Part shown: piece by piece, positions 1 through 8,409 of the stretch | Numbering within the stretch: position 1 is the first letter of the stretch | How the letters are laid out: every line of letters begins with the position of its first letter | NCBI RefSeq assembly: GCF_023913515.1 | Contig: NZ_CP099391.1 | Span: 1,674,001-1,738,000 of the forward strand | Direction of reading: 5' to 3' | Source of the DNA: Natronococcus sp. CG52 | Lineage (GTDB): Archaea > Halobacteriota > Halobacteria > Halobacteriales > Natrialbaceae | DNA: 64,000 nucleotides | Made by a program: the position numbers and the translations under genes | Notes under the pieces: generated by a model | Seen by the model: only the letters and a program-made list of their open reading frames with translations | What the model was told of the DNA's origin: nothing | The model's database searches: none

Positions 1-300
1 TATTTTATCGCAACCTAGACTCATTTCGCACCAACAATTACCTTTAATAGTTGACAGAGTAACAGTGAGGTGTCGGCGTAATCGCCGACGGACAGCGGCC
101 TTGCTACGCGGTCTAGGAAGTGCCGGTGGATGACTCGTGCTCAATCACCTTCGGCGGTCACTCGTGGCTGTGTGACCGCTCCGCTGTGAGGCTCGGGTCG
201 TGCCTCGGCCCAGGCACGATCCCGTATCCGTTCCGAAGAACGAGAAACCGCTTTGTACCTCCCGTGCGGCCGGCCGTCCCTCCTCTCGAGTCCCGGATCG
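1..300. other. Gene-free window edge with a short inverted repeat
   Basis: I can assign no gene here. The first 60 bases are A+T rich, the rest GC rich. A perfect 7-bp inverted repeat (GTCGGCG, loop TAAT, CGCCGAC) lies at 72-89 and could be a terminator of a gene to the left of the window or of the minus-strand gene that ends at 301. The open frames in 120-437 have no recognisable domain and look like composition artefacts. Confidence 0.4.
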
Positions 301-753
301 TCAATCCGCGTGTGGCACGCGCCTCGTCCCGTTCGTCTCTGTCTGACCCTGGAGAGCCGTGTGCGCGTGAAACACGACCGAGAAGTCCTGCGGACTGGGG
401 ATCGCACAGGCGAGCCAGCCGATCAGCGCTGCCGTAACGACCGGCGGCTGGCTGGTCCCGCTCCCGGTGGCGACGAACACGAACGCAGGGACGGCGAGGA
501 ACAGCGGTGCCAGGGCTGCGACGCGGAGGATCCAGGGTGGTTCAGCACCGGTCGGGTGTGGCTGGACGACCGCCCACGGGCAGCTCCGTAACAGCCCGAG
601 GACGCCGCCCCGCCGATCCGGTGCGTACGAAATCGTGTAGTCGATGGCAGCGAGCCGAAGCACGAGAGCGTGTGACCACTCGTGAGCGATCAGTCCGAGC
701 ACGACGACCAGTGCGAGTGCGCCGCCAGTAATCAGCAGTTCCGTTCCAAGCAT
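301..753 (-). CDS. Membrane metalloprotease-like protein with HEWSH motif
   Basis: The product is a 150-residue integral membrane protein. A first hydrophobic segment (about residues 5-24) leads into HEWSH, an HExxH-type zinc-binding motif at about residues 24-28. Two more hydrophobic segments follow around 75-95 and 103-120, then the stretch IPSPQDFSVVFHAH. An HExxH set at a membrane edge resembles the M50/DUF3267 group of intramembrane zinc proteases, which act on membrane-bound substrates. That assignment is by motif only. The third zinc ligand is not obvious; the HAH near the end is a candidate. The gene is monocistronic, and the next gene (1008) diverges from it. Confidence 0.6.
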   Translation of the reverse strand: MLGTELLITGGALALVVVLGLIAHEWSHALVLRLAAIDYTISYAPDRRGGVLGLLRSCPWAVVQPHPTGAEPPWILRVAALAPLFLAVPAFVFVATGSGTSQPPVVTAALIGWLACAIPSPQDFSVVFHAHTALQGQTETNGTRRVPHAD

Positions 754-878
754 AGCAGGTGCAAGCCGTTTATATTCAGCGCCGGGCAGACCCCGTTCGA
801 GTTTCCAGTTACCCCACGCATCTCTGTGGTAGAAGTAGTACGATATTACTGTCCGGCTTCACATATTGTGGTATTATA

Positions 879-960
879 CTAACAACGGAAACGGTTTGCA
901 CCCGATTACAGAGCCGCCGTGCGATCAGGTGTGCACTGACTTCAGTGGCTACTACAGGTA
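879..960. repeat. Dispersed palindromic repeat, copy A
   Basis: This stretch shares long blocks with 37077-37200 and 60511-60592. The shared left block reads roughly AAACGGTTTGCACCCGAT. The shared right block reads roughly GTGCGATCAGGTGTGCACTG and ends in TTCAGTGGCTACTA. It lies between divergent genes, just upstream of the acetyltransferase promoter. The arrangement suggests a non-autonomous, MITE-like or REP-like element. Confidence 0.65.
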
Positions 961-1007
961 GCGACTGGCTGGCCAACGGTTAAGTCCGTGGGGAGGTATT
1001 ACATGCC

Positions 1008-1739
1008 ATGGCACTTCGTGACTCCCTCGAGTTCGGCCACGCGGACCGCAAGCAAATCTACGAGTACGTGGAGCGACACGGAGCGGTCGATCCCACGAAG
1101 GCACAGGACCGTCTCGGCATCGATCCCGGCGGCTTCCGCCACCACGTCGCGATCCTGAAGCGCGACGGTCGTCTCGAGGAGAAAGACGGCACCCTCAGAG
1201 TGACGATCGACGCCGGTGCCGAAGAGGAGTACCGGTCGGCGGAACTCGAGTTCCACATTCGACCGGCGAGACAGGAGGACCTCTCGGGCGTCATCGGCGC
1301 GATCCGACAGGTCGCCGAGGAACGGACGTACATCGAGGCCGAGAGCGTCGCCGACGAGATCGACCACGAGGAGGCACTGCTCCGCCACAACGAACTCGAG
1401 TCGCGGATGTTCTTCGTCGCGACCGTCAACAACGAGGTCGTCGGCTGGGTCCACCTCAACGCGCCGGAACTGGAGAAGCTTTCCCACACCGCCGAACTCA
1501 CCGTCGGCGTCCTCGAGGGATATCGCGGGCACGGTATCGGTGCGCACCTCCTCTCGCGAGGCCTCGAGTGGGCGGCCTCGAACGGCTACGAGAAGGTCTA
1601 CCAGAGCGTCCCCTCGACGAACGAGGACGCGATCGCCTTCCTCGAAGAACACGACTGGGAGACCGAGGCGGTCCGGGAGGACCACTACAAGCTAAACGGT
1701 CATTACGTCGACGAAGTGATGATGGCCGTCGAACTCTGA
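1008..1739 (+). CDS. HTH-GNAT fusion N-acetyltransferase
   Basis: The 243-residue protein has two parts. Residues 1-60 look like a winged-helix DNA-binding segment (RKQIYEYVERHG, then a predicted recognition helix and basic wing). Residues 80-243 are a GNAT domain, with the acetyl-CoA loop RGHGIG near residue 165 and the segment NEDAIAFLEEHDW typical of the fold. The substrate is unknown. The start is supported by a GGAGG Shine-Dalgarno at 992-996, twelve bases before the ATG; an ATG at 1003 is out of frame. A regulator-enzyme fusion suggests that acetyl-CoA or substrate could modulate DNA binding, but that is inference. Confidence 0.85.
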   Translation: MALRDSLEFGHADRKQIYEYVERHGAVDPTKAQDRLGIDPGGFRHHVAILKRDGRLEEKDGTLRVTIDAGAEEEYRSAELEFHIRPARQEDLSGVIGAIRQVAEERTYIEAESVADEIDHEEALLRHNELESRMFFVATVNNEVVGWVHLNAPELEKLSHTAELTVGVLEGYRGHGIGAHLLSRGLEWAASNGYEKVYQSVPSTNEDAIAFLEEHDWETEAVREDHYKLNGHYVDEVMMAVEL

Positions 1740-1783
1740 CCGGTTCGACGGACGCCAAAAGTGGCAGACGGCCTGCGGGCCGA

Positions 1784-2194
1784 TCAGGCCGGGCTCCCCT
1801 CGCTCTCTGCGATCTCGAACAGGTCGTCGTACCCCTCGTCGGTCGGGAGCTGGTTCTTGATGTCCTCGAGTGCGCCCTCGGTGACCGCCCCCTCGACCAC
1901 GTCGAGGACGACCCGTGCGTGGAAGGCGGCGTCGGCGGCGTCGTCCTCGCCGATCTCTTCGCGCTCGGCGACGCGGTCGACGAACTCGTCGAACTCGAAG
2001 CGCTCGACGTCGTCGACGTCCTCGAGGAACCGAGCGAGCTCCCCGGGGAGTTGCGATCCCAGGTTCTCCGCCTGTCCCGGGTCGACGCGCTCGGAGAGCG
2101 TCGTCAGGGTCGCACGGGAGATGCTCAGTGCGGCCTCTCGGGAGTCGAGCTGCGCGCGGTGTTGCACCTCGCCGATGAAGTTATCATACTGCAT
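1784..2194 (-). CDS. DUF2267-type protein
   Basis: A 136-residue acidic, soluble, mostly helical protein that opens MQYDNFIGEVQHRAQL. The pattern of paired helices with LDSREAALSISRATL, then LPGELARFL and a C-terminal region matches the DUF2267 family. Its function is unknown; the family is common in halophiles and in stress-linked loci of bacteria. The gene converges with the acetyltransferase gene. A GGCCTG/CAGGCC inverted repeat in the gap and gene end (around 1771-1792) may stop transcription from either side. Confidence 0.8.
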   Translation of the reverse strand: MQYDNFIGEVQHRAQLDSREAALSISRATLTTLSERVDPGQAENLGSQLPGELARFLEDVDDVERFEFDEFVDRVAEREEIGEDDAADAAFHARVVLDVVEGAVTEGALEDIKNQLPTDEGYDDLFEIAESEGSPA

Positions 2195-2355
2195 ACTCGG
2201 GTGTCGAGCAGCCGTTCTGATTAGCCTGCAGCCTTAAATTGAAAGGACAGACCCGTCGCCGAGAACTCGTTCGACTCCGATGCGTCCGGTCGCCGCCACT
2301 CCTGCGTGATGGTCGAACCGAAAGACAGTTTGAACGGACGATGCTACGGGAAGGC

Positions 2356-3534
2356 ATGCTTTCGATCGCCCTTGCCGGAAAGCCCAACGCCGGCAAGTCT
2401 ACGTTCTACACCGCGGCGACGATGGCCGAAGTGGACGTCGCCAACTATCCGTTCACCACTATCGACGCCAACCGGGGTGTGAGCTACGTCCGGACCGACT
2501 GCCCCTGTCTCGAGCGCGACGAACGGTGCAACGCCGACAACTGCGAGGGCGGCAAGCGCTACGTTCCGATCGAACTCCTTGACGTCGCCGGACTCGTTCC
2601 CGGCGCCCACGAGGGGAAGGGCCTCGGCAACCAGTTTCTCGACGAACTCACCAACGCCGACGTGATCGTCAACGTCATCGACGCCTCCGGCGGGACTAAC
2701 GAGAAGGGCGAACCCGTCGACATCGGCGAGCACGATCCGCTCGAGGACATCGACTTCGTCGAGGAGGAGATGGACCTCTGGCTGGCGGGCATCGTCGACC
2801 GCAACTGGGAGTCGATCGAGCGCAAGTCCCGGTCGCCGGGGTTCGACATCGACGATGCGCTGGCGGACATGCTGACCGGCTTCGGCGCCTCGCCGACCGA
2901 CGTCGCGCGGACCCTCAGGGAGATCGACTACCCCGAGGATCCCCGCGAGTGGACCGACGACCACCGCGAGGCGCTGGCCCGTGAGATCCGCCAGCGGACC
3001 AAACCGATCGTCGTCGCGGCGAACAAGATCGATATCGCCCCCGAAGAGAACGTCGAACGCCTGCTCGACCTCGACAAACCCGTGATCCCGACCACGGCGG
3101 AGGGCGAACTCGCCCTGCGCCGGGCCGCCGACAACGGTCTCGTCGACTACGACCCGGGCGACGAGACGCTCGAGATCGGCGAGGACGTGAACGACGCCCA
3201 GCGCGAGGCCCTCGAGGGACTCGCCGAAACGATGGCCGAGTACGACGGAACGGGCGTGCAGACGGCGCTCGACTACGCGGTCTACGACCTGCTCGAGCAC
3301 CTCACCGCCTACCCCGTCGAGGACGCCTCGAAGTGGTCCGACGGCAGCGGCAACGTCCTGCCCGACGCCTTTCTGCTCCCCGACGGCTCGACGCCGGTCG
3401 ACCTCGCCTACGCCGTCCACTCCGACATCGGCGACGGCTACCTCCACGCCGTCGACGCCAGATCCTCCCGCGAAATCGGCGAGACCTACGAACTCGAGGA
3501 GGGTGACGTGATCAAGATCGTGAGTACCAACTGA
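2356..3534 (+). CDS. ychF: YchF/OLA1-type ribosome-associated NTPase
   Basis: The 392-residue protein is an Obg-related P-loop NTPase of the YchF class, which binds ribosomes and preferentially hydrolyses ATP. It shows the P-loop GKPNAGKST at residues 8-16, the switch II region DVAGLVPGAHEGKGLGN, the G4-like motif ANKID and a C-terminal TGS-like domain ending in DVIKIVSTN. A DCPCLERDERCNADNC segment at about residues 50-65 is a cysteine-rich insert in the switch region. I chose the ATG at 2356 because MLSIALAGK is the family start; an in-frame ATG lies five codons earlier at 2341. A TATA-like CCTTAAATT sits near 2231. Confidence 0.92.
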   Translation: MLSIALAGKPNAGKSTFYTAATMAEVDVANYPFTTIDANRGVSYVRTDCPCLERDERCNADNCEGGKRYVPIELLDVAGLVPGAHEGKGLGNQFLDELTNADVIVNVIDASGGTNEKGEPVDIGEHDPLEDIDFVEEEMDLWLAGIVDRNWESIERKSRSPGFDIDDALADMLTGFGASPTDVARTLREIDYPEDPREWTDDHREALAREIRQRTKPIVVAANKIDIAPEENVERLLDLDKPVIPTTAEGELALRRAADNGLVDYDPGDETLEIGEDVNDAQREALEGLAETMAEYDGTGVQTALDYAVYDLLEHLTAYPVEDASKWSDGSGNVLPDAFLLPDGSTPVDLAYAVHSDIGDGYLHAVDARSSREIGETYELEEGDVIKIVSTN

Positions 3535-3779
3535 TCACTGCACCGCTCAGATTCGATCCGGTCCTGTCACCTGCTCTCTAACCGGACGCGGCGGTAGTGC
3601 GGGCGTTCTCTCTATCAGTTCCGGAGGCACCTCCCGAAGCGACGCGGATGCGCTGCGGCGAGTCCGTTTTCGGTTCGCCGTTCCCGGACGAAGCGGTAAC
3701 GGAATCCGTCCCGCTTCGGTCCGTATCTGCCGGATTAGCGGTAACATTGCTTATCTCGTTAGCTTGCGTACTCTCTCTA

Positions 3780-3950
3780 ATGGTCAAACAAATCAGCTGT
3801 CGAGAAGCGGGGATGGACTGTGACTTCCTCATCCGAGACGAAAACGAAGACGAGCTCGTCGAACTCGTCCAACGACACGCCGAACGGACGCACGACGCCG
3901 AAATGTCGGATCCGGACGTGCGCGGGCTCATGAGCGAGGTCGAATCGTAG
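3780..3950 (+). CDS. DUF1059 small protein
   Basis: A 56-residue protein starting MVKQISCREAGMDCDF. Two cysteines at residues 7 and 14 and the acidic helix ENEDELVELVQRHAERTH match the DUF1059 family of small proteins of unknown function. The ATG at 3780 is the only start that leaves the family N-terminus; the open frame upstream of it has no support. A TATA-like TTGCTTATCT lies at about 3747, so the transcript is probably leaderless. It converges with the LysE gene 27 bases away. Confidence 0.85.
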   Translation: MVKQISCREAGMDCDFLIRDENEDELVELVQRHAERTHDAEMSDPDVRGLMSEVES

Positions 3951-3977
3951 ACCGCCGTTCGCGCTCCGACCGAGAAC

Positions 3978-4622
3978 TCACCCGAGAACGCTACTTATCA
4001 GCAGTCGGAGTCCGAGTCCGACGAGGATCAGCCCGGAGAGCCACCGCACGCCCGCGGCGACTCTCGGACGCGCGACCAGGAGTTGTCGCACGCCGCTCGA
4101 GCCGACCGCGACCGTCGCGAGGTAGCCCGTCGTCAGGACCGCGTAGATTCCGCCGAGGACCGATAGCTGGACCGGAACGTGGCCGCTTCGGTCGACGAAC
4201 TGCGGAAGGAACGCGAGGAAGAACAGCGCCACCTGGGGGTTCAGGACGTTAACCATCACGGCCTCTCGGAACGGGTTCGCGGCGGATTCGGTGCTCCCGT
4301 CGATCAACAGCCCGTCGTCTCGAGCCGTTCGAACGCCGAGGTAGACGAGGTAGGCCGCGCCGACGTACGAGACGGCGGCGAACGCGAGCTCGGAGGTCCG
4401 AAAGATCGCGGAGAGTCCGACGACCGCCGCGACGGTGTGGACGAGCACGCCGACGCTGATCCCGCCGGCGGAAGCGACGCCGGCGTTGCGACCGTCGCCG
4501 ATGCTCCTCGTGAGCACGTAGAGCGTGTCCGGTCCCGGAGAGAGAATCATCGCCCCCGCTGCCAGGAGGTAGACCGCGAGCACCGCCGGCTCGATCAGCG
4601 CGGAGCGAGCGACCTCGAGCAT
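3978..4622 (-). CDS. LysE/RhtB-family amino-acid exporter
   Basis: The 214-residue protein has about six transmembrane helices. It carries the family signature LSPGPDTLYVLTRS at residues 28-41, near the end of the first helix. A second conserved block, NVLNPQVALFFLAFLPQF at about 125-142, is also typical of LysE/RhtB/ThreE exporters, which move amino acids or related solutes outward. The specific substrate cannot be read from sequence. No operon partner overlaps it; the next gene (UbiA) is on the same strand but 198 bases away. Confidence 0.88.
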   Translation of the reverse strand: MLEVARSALIEPAVLAVYLLAAGAMILSPGPDTLYVLTRSIGDGRNAGVASAGGISVGVLVHTVAAVVGLSAIFRTSELAFAAVSYVGAAYLVYLGVRTARDDGLLIDGSTESAANPFREAVMVNVLNPQVALFFLAFLPQFVDRSGHVPVQLSVLGGIYAVLTTGYLATVAVGSSGVRQLLVARPRVAAGVRWLSGLILVGLGLRLLISSVLG

Positions 4623-4820
4623 CGGCGGACTACCCCTCCGTGGATCCCGCGTTCGGACCGGGTGGATTCGACGCGACGCCGAACGAGGGCCGGCTCTCGG
4701 TGTCGATACGACCGACGGTTCGCTGGGGTCTCACTACCGGCCACGTTCGCGTCCGTCGATAAAAACGCGGGGGGATCCGCTCGCTCCGGAGAGGCCGGTC
4801 GACTCGAGGCCCGGTGATCC

Positions 4821-5681
4821 TCAACCCAGTCGAGACAGCGGTTCGAACCAGACGGCCGCCACAAGGACGGCGAGGAAGACGTACGAGCCGCGGATGAGCA
4901 GCATCGTCGCCAGGTCGGGCGGCGCGCGGCGGGCGACGACGGCGACCGCGGCGAAGGCGAGCGCCGCGAGGACCGCGGTGGGCGGAAAGATCCGCGCGAC
5001 CGCGAAGGCGACGACGACGAGCAGCGCCGTGACCATGAGTCCGTAGGCGACGGTGTAGGCGCGATCCGGGCCCAGGGCGACGGCGACGGTCTGCTTTCGG
5101 ATCGACCGGTCGTAGTCGTAGTCCGTGGCGTCGTCGATCACCTTGATCCCCGACAGCAGGACGAGGAAGACGACGGCGAAGCCGAGCGGAACGGCCGCGA
5201 CCGTCTCGGCCTGCGCGTAGAATCCGCCGAACAGCGAGAGCGCGATTCCCAGCGGGTAGCCGGTCGTCGCCGTCACGGGGTTCATATCCAGTTGCGGCGC
5301 GTGGTAGTAGGCGATCAGCCACGTCGGCAGGGTCAGCGCGACGGCGACCCAGTCGACCAGCGCGAAGAGGACGAGACAGCAGAGCGCGAACGTCGCGGTC
5401 GAGAACGCGAGTCCGACGCGACAACCTCGCTCGGTCAGCGGGTGATCGTCGTCCTCGCCGCGGACGTAGAAATCGACGTAGCCGTCCTTGAGGTGGGCCG
5501 TGTACACCGCTGCGAACATCGCGACGACGTGGACCGCCGCGAGTACCGGAACGGCCTCTCGAGCGAGGACCGCCCCGAACAGGGAGGCGGCGAGCGGCGG
5601 CAGCATGAATACGGGGTGGACCTGCGACCAGAACGCCCGGAGCGTCGCCCCGATGCCGCCTCCGTGTCTCGCGAGGGACAT
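4821..5681 (-). CDS. UbiA-family prenyltransferase
   Basis: The 286-residue polytopic membrane protein carries the two Asp-rich motifs of UbiA enzymes: KDGYVDFYVRGEDDD at about residues 68-82 and DDATDYDYD at about 186-194. These motifs bind the magnesium-diphosphate of a prenyl donor. Helices fill the rest. I chose the ATG at 5681 (MSLARHGGG) because the open frame upstream is arginine-rich and non-membranous. Relatives in haloarchaea include lycopene elongases and digeranylgeranylglyceryl-phosphate synthases. This gene is not beside carotenoid genes, so its acceptor stays open. Confidence 0.85.
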   Translation of the reverse strand: MSLARHGGGIGATLRAFWSQVHPVFMLPPLAASLFGAVLAREAVPVLAAVHVVAMFAAVYTAHLKDGYVDFYVRGEDDDHPLTERGCRVGLAFSTATFALCCLVLFALVDWVAVALTLPTWLIAYYHAPQLDMNPVTATTGYPLGIALSLFGGFYAQAETVAAVPLGFAVVFLVLLSGIKVIDDATDYDYDRSIRKQTVAVALGPDRAYTVAYGLMVTALLVVVAFAVARIFPPTAVLAALAFAAVAVVARRAPPDLATMLLIRGSYVFLAVLVAAVWFEPLSRLG

Positions 5682-5939
5682 AGCTCGTGTGACCACGAAC
5701 CGACGTAAAATACCGTGGGTAACCGGGCGAATCGTCCGGCACCCGCCACCCGCCTCGCGACCGCGGCTACTGCGGCAGGTACGCGATGCCGACCGGATGG
5801 CGTTCGGTCTCCTGGCGCTCGGTTTCGGTCTGCGTCTTCTGCCCCGGATCGCCCTAACTCCCCGAAAACCGGTGAGCGAATCGGCCTCGTTCCCGCCGGG
5901 ACACACAGATTCATGTGGAAGTACGACTCATGGTGGCCT

Positions 5940-7631
5940 ATGTCAGGCAGCTACACCGGCGCCGATCTCTTTACCGACGCCCTCGAGTCCTACGGCGTCG
6001 ACTACGTCTTCGGCAACCCGGGAACGACGGAACTGCCGGTCGTCGACGCGATCAGCCACAGCGACCTCGAGTACGTCCTCGGCCTCCACGAGGACGTCGC
6101 GGTCGGAATGGCCTCCGGCTACGCCCAGACGCGGCGGTATCACGCCCACCACGACGAGTCGATCACTCCGGTCGGCGTCGCGAACCTCCACATCGCACCC
6201 GGGCTGGCACACGGCCTCGGCAACCTCTACGCGGCGAAGATCGCCGGCGCGCCGGTCGTCGTCACCGCCGGTAACCACAGCACCGACTTCCGCCACGAGG
6301 AGCCGATCCTGTCGGGCGAACTCGTCGAGATGGCCGACCAGTTCTGCAAGTGGTCCGACGAGGTGCTCGACGTCGAGGCGCTGCCGGCGATGCTCCGACG
6401 CGCGTTCCGGGTCGCGCTGACGCCGCCGACAGGGCCGGTCTTCCTCGGCCTTCCGCTCGACGTGATGCTCACGGAGACCGACGCCGAACCCGAGCGACTC
6501 GGCGGGATTCCAAACGGCGGGAGCGGCGATCCGACCCAGCTCGAGCGCGCAGCAGAACTGCTGGCCGAGGCCGAGAACCCGGCGATGGTGGTCGGCGATC
6601 AGATTGCGCGCTCGGGGGCGGACGCCGTCGCCGCAGCAGTCGAACTCGCGGAGGCGTCCGGCGCCCGCGTCCACGGCGAGATCCTCGCCTGCGAGGTCGA
6701 TTACCCGACCGACCACGCCCAGTGGGTCTCCTACATCCCGCCGGACGAGAACCTCGCGTCGATGCTGATGGATACCGACACGCTGCTGTTCGTCGGCTGT
6801 TCGACGAACACGACGCTGACCCGCCACGAGGAGGCGCTGGTCGATTCGGAGACGACCTGCATCCACGTCGGCGACGACGCCTGGCAACTCGGCAAGAACC
6901 AGCCGGCGGACGCCGCGGTCGTCGGCGACCCGGGACTCGCCCTGCAGGGACTTACCGAACGGGTTCAGGAGCGACTCTCCGAGGACGTCGTCGCGGAGCG
7001 CCTCGAGCACGTCGGCGCGGTCAGGGAGATGGTTGAAGCGAAGATCGCGGCGATGGGCGAGGACGAGGCGACCGACGACCCGCGGGCCTCGAAGGCCCAG
7101 CTCGTCGACGCGATGGAACGGGTCGCCGGCGACGCTTACATCGTCGACGAAGGGGTGACCTCGAAGTACGCCATGCTCACGCGCTGGGATCTCGCCCCCG
7201 AGCAGTACATCTCGAACAAGGGCGGCGGACTCGGCTACGGCCTGCCGGCGTCGGTCGGCGCGGCCGTCGCCGAGAGCCAGCGAGACGAGTCGCGGGACGT
7301 GATCGGCTTTATCGGCGACGGCTCCTACCTCTACTACCCGAACGCGATCTACAGCGCGGCCCGGTACGACCTCGACCTCACCGTCGTCGTCCCCGACAAC
7401 CGCAACTACCGGATCCTGAAGGACAACACGCTCAAAATCATGGGCGGCGAGGAGGACGACTACGAGTTCGTCGGAATGGACTTCGAGCCGCCGGTCGACA
7501 TTCCGAAGAACGCCGAGAGCCATGGCGCCCGCGGCGAACTCGTCGAGACGCCCGACGAGATCGAGGGAGCGCTCGAGGACGCGCTCGCCCGCGGCGGGAC
7601 CGGCGTGCTCGACGTGCTGGTTCACGACTGA
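5940..7631 (+). CDS. Thiamine diphosphate-dependent decarboxylase/synthase
   Basis: The 563-residue enzyme has the three-domain layout of acetolactate synthase and benzoylformate decarboxylase. The N-terminal PYR domain holds FGNPGTTELPVV and the activating Glu in GLHEDVAVGMASGYAQ (about residue 46). A central domain follows, and the C-terminal PP domain holds GDGSYLYYPNAIYSAARY with the second half of the ThDP-Mg site in PDNRNYRIL. The Glu-His pair resembles decarboxylases of aromatic 2-oxo acids more than acetolactate synthase, and no small regulatory subunit lies nearby. A start at 5913 would add nine residues. The reaction is not certain. Confidence 0.85.
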   Translation: MSGSYTGADLFTDALESYGVDYVFGNPGTTELPVVDAISHSDLEYVLGLHEDVAVGMASGYAQTRRYHAHHDESITPVGVANLHIAPGLAHGLGNLYAAKIAGAPVVVTAGNHSTDFRHEEPILSGELVEMADQFCKWSDEVLDVEALPAMLRRAFRVALTPPTGPVFLGLPLDVMLTETDAEPERLGGIPNGGSGDPTQLERAAELLAEAENPAMVVGDQIARSGADAVAAAVELAEASGARVHGEILACEVDYPTDHAQWVSYIPPDENLASMLMDTDTLLFVGCSTNTTLTRHEEALVDSETTCIHVGDDAWQLGKNQPADAAVVGDPGLALQGLTERVQERLSEDVVAERLEHVGAVREMVEAKIAAMGEDEATDDPRASKAQLVDAMERVAGDAYIVDEGVTSKYAMLTRWDLAPEQYISNKGGGLGYGLPASVGAAVAESQRDESRDVIGFIGDGSYLYYPNAIYSAARYDLDLTVVVPDNRNYRILKDNTLKIMGGEEDDYEFVGMDFEPPVDIPKNAESHGARGELVETPDEIEGALEDALARGGTGVLDVLVHD

Positions 7632-7861
7632 CTCGAGTCCACTGAGAACGTTCGGCGGTTGCCGTCTACGGGGCGCTCCGTCGCTATAGGAGACGCACAC
7701 AGAGCCTTCGAATCATCCCGTTCACGGTTGTATTGGTTTCGTTCTATGAATAGTCTAATTCAGTTAACCCGGGATTGTTATCGATAGAACAATTCGTGAG
7801 TGTTCGGTAGCGCTCGATTATTAATAAACGAGGATGAGACTCAAGGTGTTTTAAAATAACA

Positions 7862-7868
7862 TTTATAA
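7862..7868 (+). promoter_or_regulatory. TATA element of the response regulator gene
   Basis: TTTATAA lies 23 bases before the GTG start at 7891, inside an A+T-rich stretch that begins near 7820. That spacing puts transcription start at or next to the start codon, as expected for a leaderless haloarchaeal mRNA. No Shine-Dalgarno is present. Confidence 0.6.
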
Positions 7869-7890
7869 CCAAACAAATCAAAAGTACGTT

Positions 7891-8313
7891 GTGAGTGAAC
7901 CAAAGTATGTGGGAGAAATTCTTTTAATCGAAGATAATCCCGGGGATGTTCGTCTCACAAAGGAGATATTCAAGGAAGCGAGATTGTACGGTACTTACTA
8001 CGTTGCTGACGACGGCGTCGAGGCGTTAGACTTCCTCTATCAGCGTGGCGACTACGTTGACGCACCTCGCCCGAATATCGTCTTTCTCGACTGGCATTTC
8101 CCCAAGAAGAGCGGGAAAGAGGTGCTGACGGAGCTAAAGAATGACGAACGCCTGAAACAGATTCCAGTAGTCGTTCTGACGGGGATACAACCGGAGTTGA
8201 CCGATCTGAAATCGGAAACTCCTCGAGCCGATGCGTACATCCTGAAACCGCTCGATCTCGACGACCTCCTCAAGATCGTTGAAGAGTTCTCTCTCGATCA
8301 GCCTCTCGAGTGA
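7891..8313 (+). CDS. Single-domain response regulator (Rcp1-like)
   Basis: The 140-residue protein is a lone receiver domain. It shows the acidic pair ED in LLIEDNPGDVRLTKE, the phosphoacceptor Asp in IVFLDWHFPKKSG (about residue 69), the Thr in VVVLTG and the Lys in ILKPLD. There is no output domain, so it would pass phosphate or signal by protein contact, as Rcp1 does for cyanobacterial phytochrome. The start is GTG (MSEPKYVGE). No kinase gene adjoins it; the closest kinase in the window is at 32 kb. Base composition at its 5' end is more A+T rich than its neighbours. Confidence 0.9.
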   Translation: MSEPKYVGEILLIEDNPGDVRLTKEIFKEARLYGTYYVADDGVEALDFLYQRGDYVDAPRPNIVFLDWHFPKKSGKEVLTELKNDERLKQIPVVVLTGIQPELTDLKSETPRADAYILKPLDLDDLLKIVEEFSLDQPLE

Positions 8314-8409
8314 TTCTAACGAATATCGATATGTACCTCACCGGCACGTAACAGCCGTTTTGCGGCCAAACCGGAAACCCACGGTACACATACGACAGTC
8401 GTCACTCGT

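Noticed and set aside
5943-7700. A 585-codon minus frame opposite the ThDP enzyme
   Set aside because: No recognisable domain and typical antisense composition; the plus frame is complete.
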